Positions 38,705 to 46,560 are shown, counted from the first letter of the stretch. The stretch is DNA of 64,000 nucleotides from Pseudomonas pisciculturae (GCF_015461805.1 NZ_JACVZE010000010.1:1-64000), one strand, 5' to 3'. Numbers and translations are program-made. The notes: generated by a model from the letters alone, not told the origin.

Positions 38705-39820
38705 ATGCTCGATGCATCGAATGCCGTCAGCCTGACCGTTGACGGCCTGGACTATGGCGGCTGGAAAAACGTCGAGATCTCCGCAGGGCTGGAACGCCAG
38801 GCCCGCGACTTCAACCTCGGCATAACGTGGAAGTGGCCGGGTCAGCCTATCGCGATCCCGATCCGCCAAGGCTCCAAGTGCCAGGTGTGGATTGGTGGCG
38901 ACCTGGTGCTGACCGGCTGGGTATTTGCCTCACCGATAGCCTACGACGATAAGAGCATCACATTGACAATCTCCGGCCGCTCGCTGACTGCCGACCTGGT
39001 GGACTGCGCGGCGGTCAACAAACCGGGGCAGTGGAGCGGCCAGGGCGTGCTGGCCATCGTGAAGGCGCTGGCCGCGCCGTATGGCATCAAGGTGCGAAGC
39101 GAGATCGCCGAAACCGGCACGCTGTCCGATCACACGATTGAGCCAGGTGAGACGGTGTTTGAGTCCATCGACCGTCTGCTGACCCTGTTCCGGGTGTTCT
39201 CCACGGATGACGCCACGGGCATGGCAGTGCTGTCGAAGCCCGGCAGCGAAGGCTGGGCCAGCGACAAGCTTGAAGTAGGGCGCAACATTCTGACCGGTGA
39301 TGCGGGCTTGGATTTCTCCGGGGTATTTTCCGAGTACCGGGTTCTTGGCCAGCGCAGCGGGACCGATACCGAGTTTGGCGAAAAGGCGGCTGAGGTTTCC
39401 GCCGTGGTCACGGATGACCGCACCACCCGCAAGCGCGTGATGATCATCAAGGAGTCCGGCCAACTGAGCGACAAGCTCGCAATGGACCGGGCTCGGTGGG
39501 AAAGCGTCACCCGCATCGGCAAGGCGTTGAGCACTACTTACAAGGTGCAAGGGTGGCGCCAGTCGAACGGCGCGCTGTGGAAGCACAACATGTTGGTGCG
39601 GGTGGTGGATCCCATCATCGGCATGGACCGCGACATGCTGATTTCGGAGATCACCTATTCCCTCACGGAAAGTGGCACCGTCACCACGATGGTGGTCGGC
39701 CCGCCCGACAGTTTCGAGCCCGAACCGAACGACCGGCACAAAGACCGCAAGCTCAAGAAGGGCGGCAAGGCCGACAACTTCGAATACCTACTCCCTGCTG
39801 ACTGGAAGCCATCCGAATGA
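38705..39820 (+). CDS. Baseplate hub protein (Mu gp44 / gpP-like)
   Basis: This 371-residue protein corresponds to the VgrG/gp27-like hub: SLTVDGLDYGGWKNVEISAG at the start, LTISGRSLTADLVDCAAVNK and ETVFESIDRLLTLFRVFSTD in the middle. It forms the hub of the baseplate on which the spike sits. It overlaps the spike gene by ATGA. Confidence 0.88.
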   Translation: MLDASNAVSLTVDGLDYGGWKNVEISAGLERQARDFNLGITWKWPGQPIAIPIRQGSKCQVWIGGDLVLTGWVFASPIAYDDKSITLTISGRSLTADLVDCAAVNKPGQWSGQGVLAIVKALAAPYGIKVRSEIAETGTLSDHTIEPGETVFESIDRLLTLFRVFSTDDATGMAVLSKPGSEGWASDKLEVGRNILTGDAGLDFSGVFSEYRVLGQRSGTDTEFGEKAAEVSAVVTDDRTTRKRVMIIKESGQLSDKLAMDRARWESVTRIGKALSTTYKVQGWRQSNGALWKHNMLVRVVDPIIGMDRDMLISEITYSLTESGTVTTMVVGPPDSFEPEPNDRHKDRKLKKGGKADNFEYLLPADWKPSE

Positions 39821-40326
39821 GCCTGATGAATCTGCTTGTGCGCGGAACGGTGGTGCTGGCCAACTCCGCGAAAAAGATGCAGGCCTTGCAAATGCGGCTT
39901 TTGGCTGGCGAGGTCAAAGACAACTTGGAGCACTTTGAGCCGTACGGGTTTACCAGCCGCCCGCTTCCAGGTGCTGAGGGCATCACCGCATTTCTGGGTG
40001 GTGATCGATCTCACGGCGTGGTGTTAGTGGTCGCTGATCGTCGCTATCGGATCCTGGCCATGGAAGAGGGTGAGGTGGCCGTGCATACCGATGAGGGCGA
40101 CAAGATCCACCTCAAGCGCGGTCGGATCATCGACATCGAAACCCGTGTCCTGAACGTCAAGGCCGATGTGGCGGTGAACTTCGACACGCCGTTGATCACC
40201 CAGACAGGTCAGATTGTTTCCGATGGCGACCAGATCGCCGGCGGCATCAGTCAGGTTGGGCACCTGCACGACAAAGTGACGCCAGGCCAAGGTCAGAGCG
40301 GCCCGCCCGTTGGAGGTGCTGAATGA
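39817..40326 (+). CDS. Baseplate spike protein V (Mu gp45-like)
   Basis: This 169-residue protein contains an OB-fold domain and a beta-helical tip: EGEVAVHTDEGDKIHLKRGR then INIETRV-like and NVKADVAVNFDTPLITQTGQ. It ends with IAGGISQVGHLHDKVTPGQG, close to Mu gp45. It is the membrane-piercing spike. Overlaps the next gene by ATGA. Confidence 0.9.
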   Translation: MSLMNLLVRGTVVLANSAKKMQALQMRLLAGEVKDNLEHFEPYGFTSRPLPGAEGITAFLGGDRSHGVVLVVADRRYRILAMEEGEVAVHTDEGDKIHLKRGRIIDIETRVLNVKADVAVNFDTPLITQTGQIVSDGDQIAGGISQVGHLHDKVTPGQGQSGPPVGGAE

Positions 40327-40721
40327 TCTTCGCCCCAAGCCGAGAAGCTTCGCTGAGGCGCGCGGTGGTTATCAGCCTGTTTACCTGGCGCCGCGCCGAG
40401 ACGGATGACCCGCTCGATGACGATGAGCGCTACGGCTGGTGGGGTGACAGCTACCCCAGCAGTGCTGATGACCGTATCGGCTCGCGGTTATGGCTGCTGC
40501 GGCGGGTCAAGCTGACCGCCGATACCCGCCGTGATGCCGAGTTCTACGCTCGTGAGGCGTTGAAGTGGCTGATCGAGGATGAAGATGTTGACAACATCGA
40601 AATCCTCAGCGAGCAGGTAGGCGCCAACCGGCTGAACCTGCGGGTCATCCTTATCATCAGCACCGGCGCACGCCTGGAAATCAACTCAAACCAACTGTGG
40701 CAGGTGATCTATGCCGTTTGA
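40323..40721 (+). CDS. Baseplate protein (Mu gp46-like)
   Basis: This 132-residue protein has the GP46 family pattern AVVISLFTWRRAETDDPLDD then RYGWWGDSYPS and IGSRLWLLRRVKLTADTRRD. It belongs to the baseplate wedge/sheath initiator group (gp25-like role). It overlaps the gp47 gene by 11 bases. Confidence 0.93.
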   Translation: MIFAPSREASLRRAVVISLFTWRRAETDDPLDDDERYGWWGDSYPSSADDRIGSRLWLLRRVKLTADTRRDAEFYAREALKWLIEDEDVDNIEILSEQVGANRLNLRVILIISTGARLEINSNQLWQVIYAV

Positions 40722-41751
40722 AACGCCAACGTTACCGGTGCTAGTCAGCCGTACCCAGAGTGACCTGGCCAGCGACGCGCTGCGGCGCTCAGATGCACAG
40801 GTCTTATCGCGTGCATTGAGCGGTACAGCCTATGGGCTGTACGGCTACCTGGACTGGATTGCACAACAGATTCTGCCCGATACGGCCGATGAGGAAACCC
40901 TGGAACGCGTTGCCAACTTGCGCTTGAGCCAACCGCGAAAGCCCGCCCAGCCGGCAGAGGGCACTGCCAGCTTCACGGCTGCCGCTGGCCGGCTGGTGGA
41001 TGTCGATACGGTGATGCAGTCAAACGACGGCCGGGCGTATCGCGTCACCGAAAGCGTGACCACGGTCGCGGGTGCCAACACCGCCCAGCTTGAAGCGGTC
41101 GACGCGGGCACGTTGGGCAACATCGAAGCGGGCATGGTGCTGACGTTGATTCAGCCGGTCGAGGGGCTGATCAGCACCTTCACGGTGTTGGCCCCTGGCT
41201 TGATCGGGGGCATTGCCCAGGAAAGTATTGAGTCGCTACGCGCGCGAGTGATGCGGTCGTACCGCGTAATTCCGCATGGCGGCTCGGCGGACGACTACGA
41301 AACCTGGGCTTTGGAAGTGCCAGGTATCACTCGTGCCTGGTGCCGACGGAAATTCATGGGGCCGGGTACCGTTGGCTTGTTCGTGATGCGCGACGATGAC
41401 GCCAACCCGATCCCCGATGCCGCCCAGCTCGCGGAGGTGAAAGCCTATATCGAGCCGCTACGGCCAGTCACGGCAGAACTGTTTTTGCTTGCACCCGTAC
41501 AGGCGCCGGTGGTGTATCAAATTCGCCTTACGCCCGACACCAGCGCTGTTCGTGCTGCTGTTGCGGTGCAGCTGCAAGACTTGCACAACCGTGAAGCTGG
41601 CCTTGGCGACAAGCTGTTGATCAGTCATATCCGTGAGTCCATCAGCAGCGCCACGGGCGAAACCGATCACGAGCTGGTATCGCCAACGGCTGATGTACTG
41701 GCCGCAACCAATCAGTTGCTGACCTTCGGGGGTTGCCTATGGCTGGATTAA
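40711..41751 (+). CDS. Baseplate J protein (Mu gp47-like)
   Basis: This 346-residue baseplate wedge protein has TASFTAAAGRLVDVDTVMQS, QLEAVDAGTLGNIEAGMVLT and the conserved ESLRARVMRSYRVIPHGGSA with DYETWALEVPGI. It matches baseplate J/gp47 family. It overlaps the gp48 gene by 13 bases. Confidence 0.95.
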   Translation: MPFETPTLPVLVSRTQSDLASDALRRSDAQVLSRALSGTAYGLYGYLDWIAQQILPDTADEETLERVANLRLSQPRKPAQPAEGTASFTAAAGRLVDVDTVMQSNDGRAYRVTESVTTVAGANTAQLEAVDAGTLGNIEAGMVLTLIQPVEGLISTFTVLAPGLIGGIAQESIESLRARVMRSYRVIPHGGSADDYETWALEVPGITRAWCRRKFMGPGTVGLFVMRDDDANPIPDAAQLAEVKAYIEPLRPVTAELFLLAPVQAPVVYQIRLTPDTSAVRAAVAVQLQDLHNREAGLGDKLLISHIRESISSATGETDHELVSPTADVLAATNQLLTFGGCLWLD

Positions 41752-42338
41752 GAACCGCCGAGCAGTACCGCGCCCAACTGCAAGCGCTGCTCCCAGCCGG
41801 ACCTGCATGGGATCCGGAGTTGGTCCCTGAGGTGGGGCTGATCTTGTCGGGAGTCTCCACGGAGTTCGCCAGGCTTGAGGGCAGGGCGGCCGACATCCTC
41901 AACGAGATGGACCCAGGCGGGGTGAGTGAGCTGGTACCCGATTGGGAAAAGGTGATGGGCCTGCCGGACGAATGTCTAGGCCTCAACCCGGCGTTCGAGG
42001 ATCGCCGCCTGGCGGTTCGCCGTCGTCTTGTTGAAGTGGGTGGCCAGAGCCGCGCGTACTTCATCGAGATCGCCGTGAGCCAGGGATACCCCGGCGCAAC
42101 CATTACTGAATACCGAGCGCCCCGCATGGGGCGTTCCCGTTTTGGCTCTGCGCACTTCGGAACTTGGGGTGCCCAGTTCATGTGGGTGCTCAATACCGGT
42201 GGACGCCAGCGCGCCGGCCGGCGTTTCGGTGCGAGCTTTTGGGGTGAACGGTTCGGTACCAACCCTGGGGACGCGCTTGAATGCCTGATCCGCAGGCCGG
42301 CGCCGGCGCACACCGTCGTGCACATTAATTATGACTAA
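41739..42338 (+). CDS. YmfQ / DUF2313 baseplate protein (Mu gp48-like)
   Basis: This 199-residue protein contains YRAQLQALLPAGPAWDPELV, DWEKVMGLPDECLG and RLAVRRRLVEVGGQSRAYFI, the DUF2313/YmfQ signature. It links the baseplate to the tail fibre. The ATG at 41739 is preferred over the TTG at 41733. The fibre gene follows after 10 bases. Confidence 0.92.
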   Translation: MAGLRTAEQYRAQLQALLPAGPAWDPELVPEVGLILSGVSTEFARLEGRAADILNEMDPGGVSELVPDWEKVMGLPDECLGLNPAFEDRRLAVRRRLVEVGGQSRAYFIEIAVSQGYPGATITEYRAPRMGRSRFGSAHFGTWGAQFMWVLNTGGRQRAGRRFGASFWGERFGTNPGDALECLIRRPAPAHTVVHINYD

Positions 42339-42348
42339 GGGGTGAAAC

Positions 42349-43830
42349 GTGGACTTTCCAAAAAGTGTACCTGGTGTTGGGTTGGTCAATGGGGAGTTCA
42401 TTGACGAGGATCCGTTGGCGGCAACGCCGGGGTCATTGATCCCCTCTGTTTGGGGGAACTCGGTCACGCATGAAATATTGAATGTGATTAAAGATGCCGG
42501 GCTTGAGCCTGCCGAAGCCGATAATACCCAGCTATCGAAAGCGATTAAGGGGCTCGTTGACGAAGTTTCTGTGACGTTCGCTAGCCAGGAAGATGCAGAA
42601 GCCGGAACCGATACAACTAAGGCAATGAGCGCAAAGCGGGTTTTTCAGGCGATTGCAAAGGTTGTAACCCAGGCAACGGAAGTTGCATTTGGTTGGCTGA
42701 AAATCGCCACCCTGTCGCAAGCCAACTCCGGCACCGATGATGCTACGGCTATAACGCCCAAAAAGCAGGCCGCTGTAATCCAGACTCAAACCCTGAATTC
42801 AGGATCGACGGGAGGCACGGCCACTGCGTATACTCTTACCGGTATCCCTGGACTGGCTTCATACGTCACTAAGTTACGGCTGAACGTAACTTTCCACATC
42901 GACAGCGGCGCCAACCCGACTATCAACGTAAACGGTTTGGGCGATAAACGTCTTAAGCGATATAACAATGTAGGTGCCAAAGTCAGCGCTGTGGTGACTG
43001 CCGGTTTCATATCGGACATCCTCTACGACGGCACAGATTTTTTGGTAATGAACCAAATACCGGTGGCGGCTGCGTTGTCGCAAGGGCAATGCAAGTTGGG
43101 CAAAGTCGGCGCGAACATCGTGTTGTCCCAATTAAACGGCAATAACATTATTATCGGTGGGGCACCCCAAATCGTCCCTAGTACCGGCGTATCCCTTGCT
43201 CCTACCGGGCTGACGCCAGGCATCCTGTACTACATATACGCCTTCATGTCTGCCGGGGTTATGACTCTCGAAGCTAGTGCTGCTGGGCATGCGACAGACG
43301 CAGATACTGGCGTAGAAATCAAGTTGGGAGATGCTTCGCGCACTTTGGTTGGCATGGTGCGTCCAGTTGCCGGCCCCGCCTTTCAAGATACGGCAGCTCA
43401 ACGCTTTGTACTCAGCTACTTTAACCGAGTGAATATAACTGCTTCGGCACCACTCACAGCAAACGTATCTACAAGTTCTGCAACTTACGTTGAACTTTCT
43501 TCAGTATTTCGCTGTGAGTATCTGTCTTGGGGCAATGAGCAAGTGAAAATGAAGTTTGACGGCAGTATTACCTCGGTAGCAGCCGTCACGTCCCTGATGT
43601 ACATTGCGCTATCTCTAGATGCTACGGCCCTCCAAGACGGCTCTCTTATTTGCTCCACGGTAAGTTCGGGCGTAACAATTCCCGGAGCGTCAAGCAGCCC
43701 TCCAAATGTTACTGAGGGGTATCATTTCACGTCCGTATTTGGGAGAGCTAGCGGTGGTCAAACGCTCACTTGCTTAGGCGCGTCGTCTGCCCCAGATCGA
43801 TGCGTTGTAAAAACCACCGTGAGGGGTTAA
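42349..43830 (+). CDS. Tail fibre protein (GTG start)
   Basis: This 493-residue protein begins MDFPKSVPGVGLVNGEFIDE then DPLAATPGSLIPSVWGN, a baseplate-attaching N terminus common to Pseudomonas prophage fibres. The middle has ATAYTLTGIPGLASYVTKLR and the C-terminal part is beta-rich and unlike other fibres I know, as expected for a receptor-binding region. Codon use becomes less GC-rich toward the 3' half. GGGGTG lies 4 bases before the GTG at 42349. Confidence 0.85.
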   Translation: MDFPKSVPGVGLVNGEFIDEDPLAATPGSLIPSVWGNSVTHEILNVIKDAGLEPAEADNTQLSKAIKGLVDEVSVTFASQEDAEAGTDTTKAMSAKRVFQAIAKVVTQATEVAFGWLKIATLSQANSGTDDATAITPKKQAAVIQTQTLNSGSTGGTATAYTLTGIPGLASYVTKLRLNVTFHIDSGANPTINVNGLGDKRLKRYNNVGAKVSAVVTAGFISDILYDGTDFLVMNQIPVAAALSQGQCKLGKVGANIVLSQLNGNNIIIGGAPQIVPSTGVSLAPTGLTPGILYYIYAFMSAGVMTLEASAAGHATDADTGVEIKLGDASRTLVGMVRPVAGPAFQDTAAQRFVLSYFNRVNITASAPLTANVSTSSATYVELSSVFRCEYLSWGNEQVKMKFDGSITSVAAVTSLMYIALSLDATALQDGSLICSTVSSGVTIPGASSSPPNVTEGYHFTSVFGRASGGQTLTCLGASSAPDRCVVKTTVRG

Positions 43831-43834
43831 GAAA

Positions 43835-44044
43835 ATGGCCAAGACCAAAGCTAAAAAGCAGATCGGTCCAAATTTTCACTATGAGCTTGTCGAAGCTGGG
43901 GTGCTCGGGCTGCCGTTTGGGTGGACCAGCGACGGGGATTTCACGTTCAACGAAGACATGACCCAAGAGCAAACCGAAGCCGTCTTGGCGGTATACGAGG
44001 CCCATGACCCAGCGAAAGAAGTAGAACAGGCAGCAGCTGAATAA
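43835..44044 (+). CDS. Small fibre-associated protein
   Basis: This 69-residue protein reads HYELVEAGVLGLPFGWTSDG and FTFNEDMTQEQTEAVLAVYE. It follows the fibre gene by 4 bases and may be a fibre assembly chaperone. The family is not recognised with certainty. Confidence 0.6.
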   Translation: MAKTKAKKQIGPNFHYELVEAGVLGLPFGWTSDGDFTFNEDMTQEQTEAVLAVYEAHDPAKEVEQAAAE

Positions 44045-44061
44045 CCATTTGCTGTAAATGA

Positions 44062-44092
44062 ATAACCCGGCCGCCATGAGCGGTTTTTTATT
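44062..44092 (+). terminator. Hairpin before the endolysin gene
   Basis: CCGGCCGCCATGAGCGG can form a short imperfect stem followed by a T6 run and ATTGCCTGGAG, the endolysin Shine-Dalgarno region. It shares the TTTTTTATTGCC tail seen after the cI terminator and the module-boundary hairpins. Confidence 0.45.
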
Positions 44093-44107
44093 GCCTGGAG
44101 AAAAGCA

Positions 44108-44617
44108 ATGGCACGTCTTTCCGAATCGATCGCCGGCGGCCGTAACGCGCTAGCGTTCCTCGATATGCTCGCCTGGTCCGAGGGCACCAGCACCTCTCCA
44201 GCCACGGCCATGGATGGTTACGACGTGATCGTCACTGGCATCGACGGCAAGCCTGAGGTGTTCAAGGACTTCACTGATCACCCATTCGCCAAGGGGCGCG
44301 CGTCGAAGGTCATCAACAGTAAGGGGCTGACATCCCCCGCTTCTGGCCGGTACCAGCAGATGCTGAAGGACTGGCCGCATTACAAGGCCTTGCTCAAACT
44401 GCCGGACTTCAGCCCGATCAGTCAGGACTTGCTGGCATTGCAGCACATTCGCGAGTGCCGGGCCTTGCCTGACGTCTTTGCCGGACGGATCGAGACGGCT
44501 ATCTCTAAGTGTCGACGCATCTGGTCCAGCCTGCCGGGGGCCGGTTATGGCCAGCGAGAACACCGGCTGGAGGATCTGCTGAGGCGGTACCGCCTGGCGG
44601 GTGGGGTGATGTCGTGA
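44108..44617 (+). CDS. Endolysin, lambda R-like transglycosylase (GH104)
   Basis: This 169-residue protein has the lambda R-type pattern: NALAFLDMLAWSEGTSTSPA with the catalytic Glu, GYDVIVTG, FTDHPFAKGR and ASGRYQQMLKDWPHYKALLK, then LPDFSPISQDLLALQHIRE. It cleaves peptidoglycan as a lytic transglycosylase. It has no signal peptide, so it depends on a holin. It overlaps the i-spanin gene by GTGA. Confidence 0.92.
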   Translation: MARLSESIAGGRNALAFLDMLAWSEGTSTSPATAMDGYDVIVTGIDGKPEVFKDFTDHPFAKGRASKVINSKGLTSPASGRYQQMLKDWPHYKALLKLPDFSPISQDLLALQHIRECRALPDVFAGRIETAISKCRRIWSSLPGAGYGQREHRLEDLLRRYRLAGGVMS

Positions 44618-44985
44618 CACCGCTGGATAAGCTGATCGGGGTTGGCCTTGCCGTGGCGCTACTGCTGGTCTTGGGTGCCGGCGCTGGGGTCTGGCTTGCT
44701 GCTCGCCACTACCGGCCGCTACTAGAGGCGGCTAACAACGACCTGACCAGCACCAAGACTGCCCGTGACAACCTGGTAACGCTCGCGGGCGAGCAGGGCA
44801 GGAAACTCGGGGAGCTGGTGCTTGCCGGGGAGTTGCGGGAGCGGAATGCCACGTTGGCGCAGGAGAAGGCGAGCCAAGAGGCCCAGCCAGACTACGCCGC
44901 AGCCAATCAGCTGTTGCGGGAGCGGACTGGTGGTGACCCGGCTCACACTGCCGCGTCGCTCATCGATCAGGAGTTGGGGCTATGA
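44614..44985 (+). CDS. Inner-membrane spanin subunit (Rz-like)
   Basis: This 123-residue protein starts with GTG at 44614 (overlapping the endolysin stop). It has one N-terminal membrane helix (LIGVGLAVALLLVLGAGAGV) and a long helical periplasmic part (NNDLTSTKTARDNLVTLAGE onward). This is typical of Rz/LysB i-spanins. It acts with the downstream lipoprotein to fuse inner and outer membranes at lysis. Confidence 0.88.
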   Translation: MTPLDKLIGVGLAVALLLVLGAGAGVWLAARHYRPLLEAANNDLTSTKTARDNLVTLAGEQGRKLGELVLAGELRERNATLAQEKASQEAQPDYAAANQLLRERTGGDPAHTAASLIDQELGL

Positions 44986-45239
44986 GGTATCTGTTTGTGG
45001 TGCTGGCTCTGGTGCTGGCTGGGTGCGCGGGCAGGGAGCCCGAGGTGCGCACTGTTCGGGTGGAGGTGCCGGTGCTGGTGCCGTGCAAAACGACGGCAGT
45101 GGCAATTCCCCCGTGGGCAGCGCAGGGGCTCAGGAAGTCCGACAGCTTAGAGGTGAAGGTACGGGCATTGCTGGCTGAGCGACGACAGCGGATCGGTTAT
45201 GAGCGTCAATTGGTGGCAGCGGTTGTTGCGTGTCATTAA
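44982..45239 (+). CDS. Outer-membrane spanin subunit (Rz1-like lipoprotein)
   Basis: This 85-residue lipoprotein has signal MRYLFVVLALVLAGC with lipobox LAGC (Cys15). VRVEVPVLVPCKT and a short helical end follow. It is the o-spanin partner of the preceding gene, overlapping it by ATGA; the arrangement is consecutive and not nested. A GGCGCG/CGCGCC hairpin (45241-45255) follows. Confidence 0.88.
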   Translation: MRYLFVVLALVLAGCAGREPEVRTVRVEVPVLVPCKTTAVAIPPWAAQGLRKSDSLEVKVRALLAERRQRIGYERQLVAAVVACH

Positions 45240-45280
45240 AGGCGCGTTTCGCGCCCACGACCTGCAGCGATAAATTCCGC

Positions 45281-45478
45281 TCACCAGGTCTCATTCTGCA
45301 ATCGCTCAATCTCCTTATGCTCGGACCATTTACCCTGCACATCAAGGTCAATGTAGCCTTCTCCCGAGCGCGAAAGGTTTGTCTTCGGGTCGTTGTTCCG
45401 CTGGATCTCCTCGAATGCAGGTCGAGAATCCTCATGGCTTTCATCTTTCTGAAAGAATTTCTTTATCCCGGCAAGCAT
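45281..45478 (-). CDS. Small prophage right-end protein of unknown function
   Basis: This 65-residue protein begins MLAGIKKFFQKDESHEDSRP and ends KWSEHKEIERLQNETW. It is highly charged and has an amphipathic N terminus. AGGAGG lies 9 bases before the ATG at 45478, and a longer frame extending through attR is only an artefact. It is antisense to the late operon and near attR, so it may be expressed from the lysogen. No family recognised. Confidence 0.65.
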   Translation of the reverse strand: MLAGIKKFFQKDESHEDSRPAFEEIQRNNDPKTNLSRSGEGYIDLDVQGKWSEHKEIERLQNETW

Positions 45479-45773
45479 GTGAGTCCCTCCTAATTTTTTC
45501 GGTCCGAAAAGTCTAACAAAGCTTGCCAATAGGCATGGGCAAGAATCTTGCGTGTTTTCGCTGACAGCATATCTGATTTGAGGATGGACTACGTTCGGCA
45601 ATGCTCTTCCTGGCTGAGCTCTGATGCTATGGCAGAAGCCGACGCGGCGAGTCGTAATCCATTCCGCAATTGGATTCATGCCCCCTGAATTTAGAGGGCT
45701 CCAGCTATACAAGATCTTCAGTGTTGCGGAATTTATTTGAACGTAAGCTATTGAATAATAAAAACTAATTTGT
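45479..45773. other. Non-coding right end of prophage
   Basis: These 295 bases hold no supported gene. They contain a 15-bp palindrome TTTTCGG-T-CCGAAAA (45496-45510) near the start of the 45281 gene, a possible operator. They also contain two TTCCGCAA boxes (45662-45669 forward, 45724-45731 inverted) that match those beside attL. Confidence 0.5.
45662..45731. promoter_or_regulatory. Candidate integrase arm-binding sites, right end
   Basis: TTCCGCAA at 45662-45669 and its complement at 45724-45731 lie 105 and 43 bases before the attR core. They share the 8-mer with three sites at 9805-9847. Confidence 0.5.
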
Positions 45774-45840
45774 GGATTGCAAATCCGCCTACGCCGGTTC
45801 GATTCCGACCTCGGCCTCCACTCTTGAAAACCCCGTAGAT
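45774..45840 (+). repeat. attR: 67-bp att core repeat with tRNA-Cys 3' fragment
   Basis: This is identical to 9695-9761. It holds the 3' half of tRNA-Cys, including the anticodon loop, T arm and CCA, but no 5' half, so it cannot make a tRNA. It runs into a terminator hairpin that differs slightly in loop from that at attL (45827-45861). Confidence 0.95.
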
Positions 45841-45919
45841 TAACGTCTACGGGGTTTTTTATTGGCTGCAAAACAGCAAGACGATTTACCCCTCTTTAAC
45901 GCAGAGCCCGTTTCACAGC

Positions 45920-46174
45920 TCAACTCGCTTGCGCGCGCGTAATACGCTGACTCTTTACCTCAGCGGCATACGCCCCCATCTTTTCTTTCTGAACGGCAAG
46001 CAAACCACAGATCTTCATGAGTGCCACCGCTTCCACCGGCGTTCTGGCGCTCGCGGCTATAGCCTTCAGCTCAACGATCGACCATCCGATCACGGCCGCC
46101 ACGTCTTCCAAGTCGTAAAACAGTTCCTGCTGCGCAGTCCTGGCCCCGTCGAGGCCTTGTATCAACTCTTGCAT
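45920..46174 (-). CDS. Small hypothetical chromosomal protein
   Basis: This 84-residue, mostly helical protein contains DVAAVIGWSIVELKAIAASA and PVEAVALMKICGLLAVQKEK. No domain is recognised. It is the first gene outside attR and probably belongs to the chromosome. The ATG at 46174 is preceded by AGAGAT; a longer upstream frame is less likely. Confidence 0.55.
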   Translation of the reverse strand: MQELIQGLDGARTAQQELFYDLEDVAAVIGWSIVELKAIAASARTPVEAVALMKICGLLAVQKEKMGAYAAEVKSQRITRAQAS

Positions 46175-46350
46175 CTCTTATCTCCGGGGCTCGATTACCG
46201 AGCGTCGCGGTAGCGTGCGCGGTCAAAAACAAAGTTTGTAACTCGGGCCATACAAACCCTACCAACACGTTACACGAAACCCGTGACGCACCCGTGGTTG
46301 CGCTGTCTTACCTTGCGAGAAGTTAATCTCGCCAAGTAGAGAGTGTTGTC

Positions 46351-46515
46351 ATGAAGTTGAATTACCTAACCAAGGCGGCCGTTGTTGTCGCACTGTTGTC
46401 GACCTTGTCAGGCTGCTGGATGTTCATGCCACCAGGCGGCGGGGGTGGTGGTCACGGTGGTGGCGGTCACGGCCAAGGCGGTGGTGGCGGCGGCGGTGGC
46501 GGCCCGCGGTACTGA
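46351..46515 (+). CDS. Small Gly/His-rich lipoprotein
   Basis: This 54-residue protein starts MKLNYLTKAAVVVALLSTLS with lipobox LSGC. The mature part is almost all Gly with two His (GGGGGGHGGGGHG) and ends GPRY. It is likely an outer-membrane or periplasmic lipoprotein; the His residues could bind metal but no function is known. A strong terminator follows 9 bases after the stop, showing a monocistronic gene. Confidence 0.75.
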   Translation: MKLNYLTKAAVVVALLSTLSGCWMFMPPGGGGGGHGGGGHGQGGGGGGGGGPRY

Positions 46516-46524
46516 TAGGCAATG

Positions 46525-46560
46525 GAGGCAAGCCACGGCAAGTGGCTTGCCTCTTTTTTT
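46525..46560 (+). terminator. Strong intrinsic terminator of the Gly/His lipoprotein gene
   Basis: A 12-bp perfect stem GAGGCAAGCCAC/GTGGCTTGCCTC (46525-46536 and 46542-46553) is followed by seven T residues. Confidence 0.9.

Larger units (their letters stand above)
9695..45840. mobile_element. Complete prophage integrated in tRNA-Cys (about 36.1 kb)
   Basis: Identical 67-bp repeats at 9695-9761 and 45774-45840 bound a full set of phage modules. These are integrase and excisionase-like genes, early leftward operon, cI/cro switch, replication, packaging, HK97-type head, Mu-type contractile tail, and lysis. All structural genes appear intact, with no obvious frameshift decay, so the element may be inducible. 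The integrase is adjacent to the complete tRNA. Confidence 0.96.

Noticed and set aside
23815..45239. Tailocin (phage-tail bacteriocin) instead of prophage
   Set aside because: Capsid, portal, terminase, protease, replication and integrase genes are all present, so this is a whole phage.
45774..45853. Second tRNA-Cys at attR
   Set aside because: Only the 3' part is present; the acceptor 5' strand and D arm are missing.
45479..45871. Extension of the 45281 gene upstream through attR to 45871
   Set aside because: It would translate tRNA and terminator sequence and crosses the att junction; the ATG at 45478 has its own AGGAGG.
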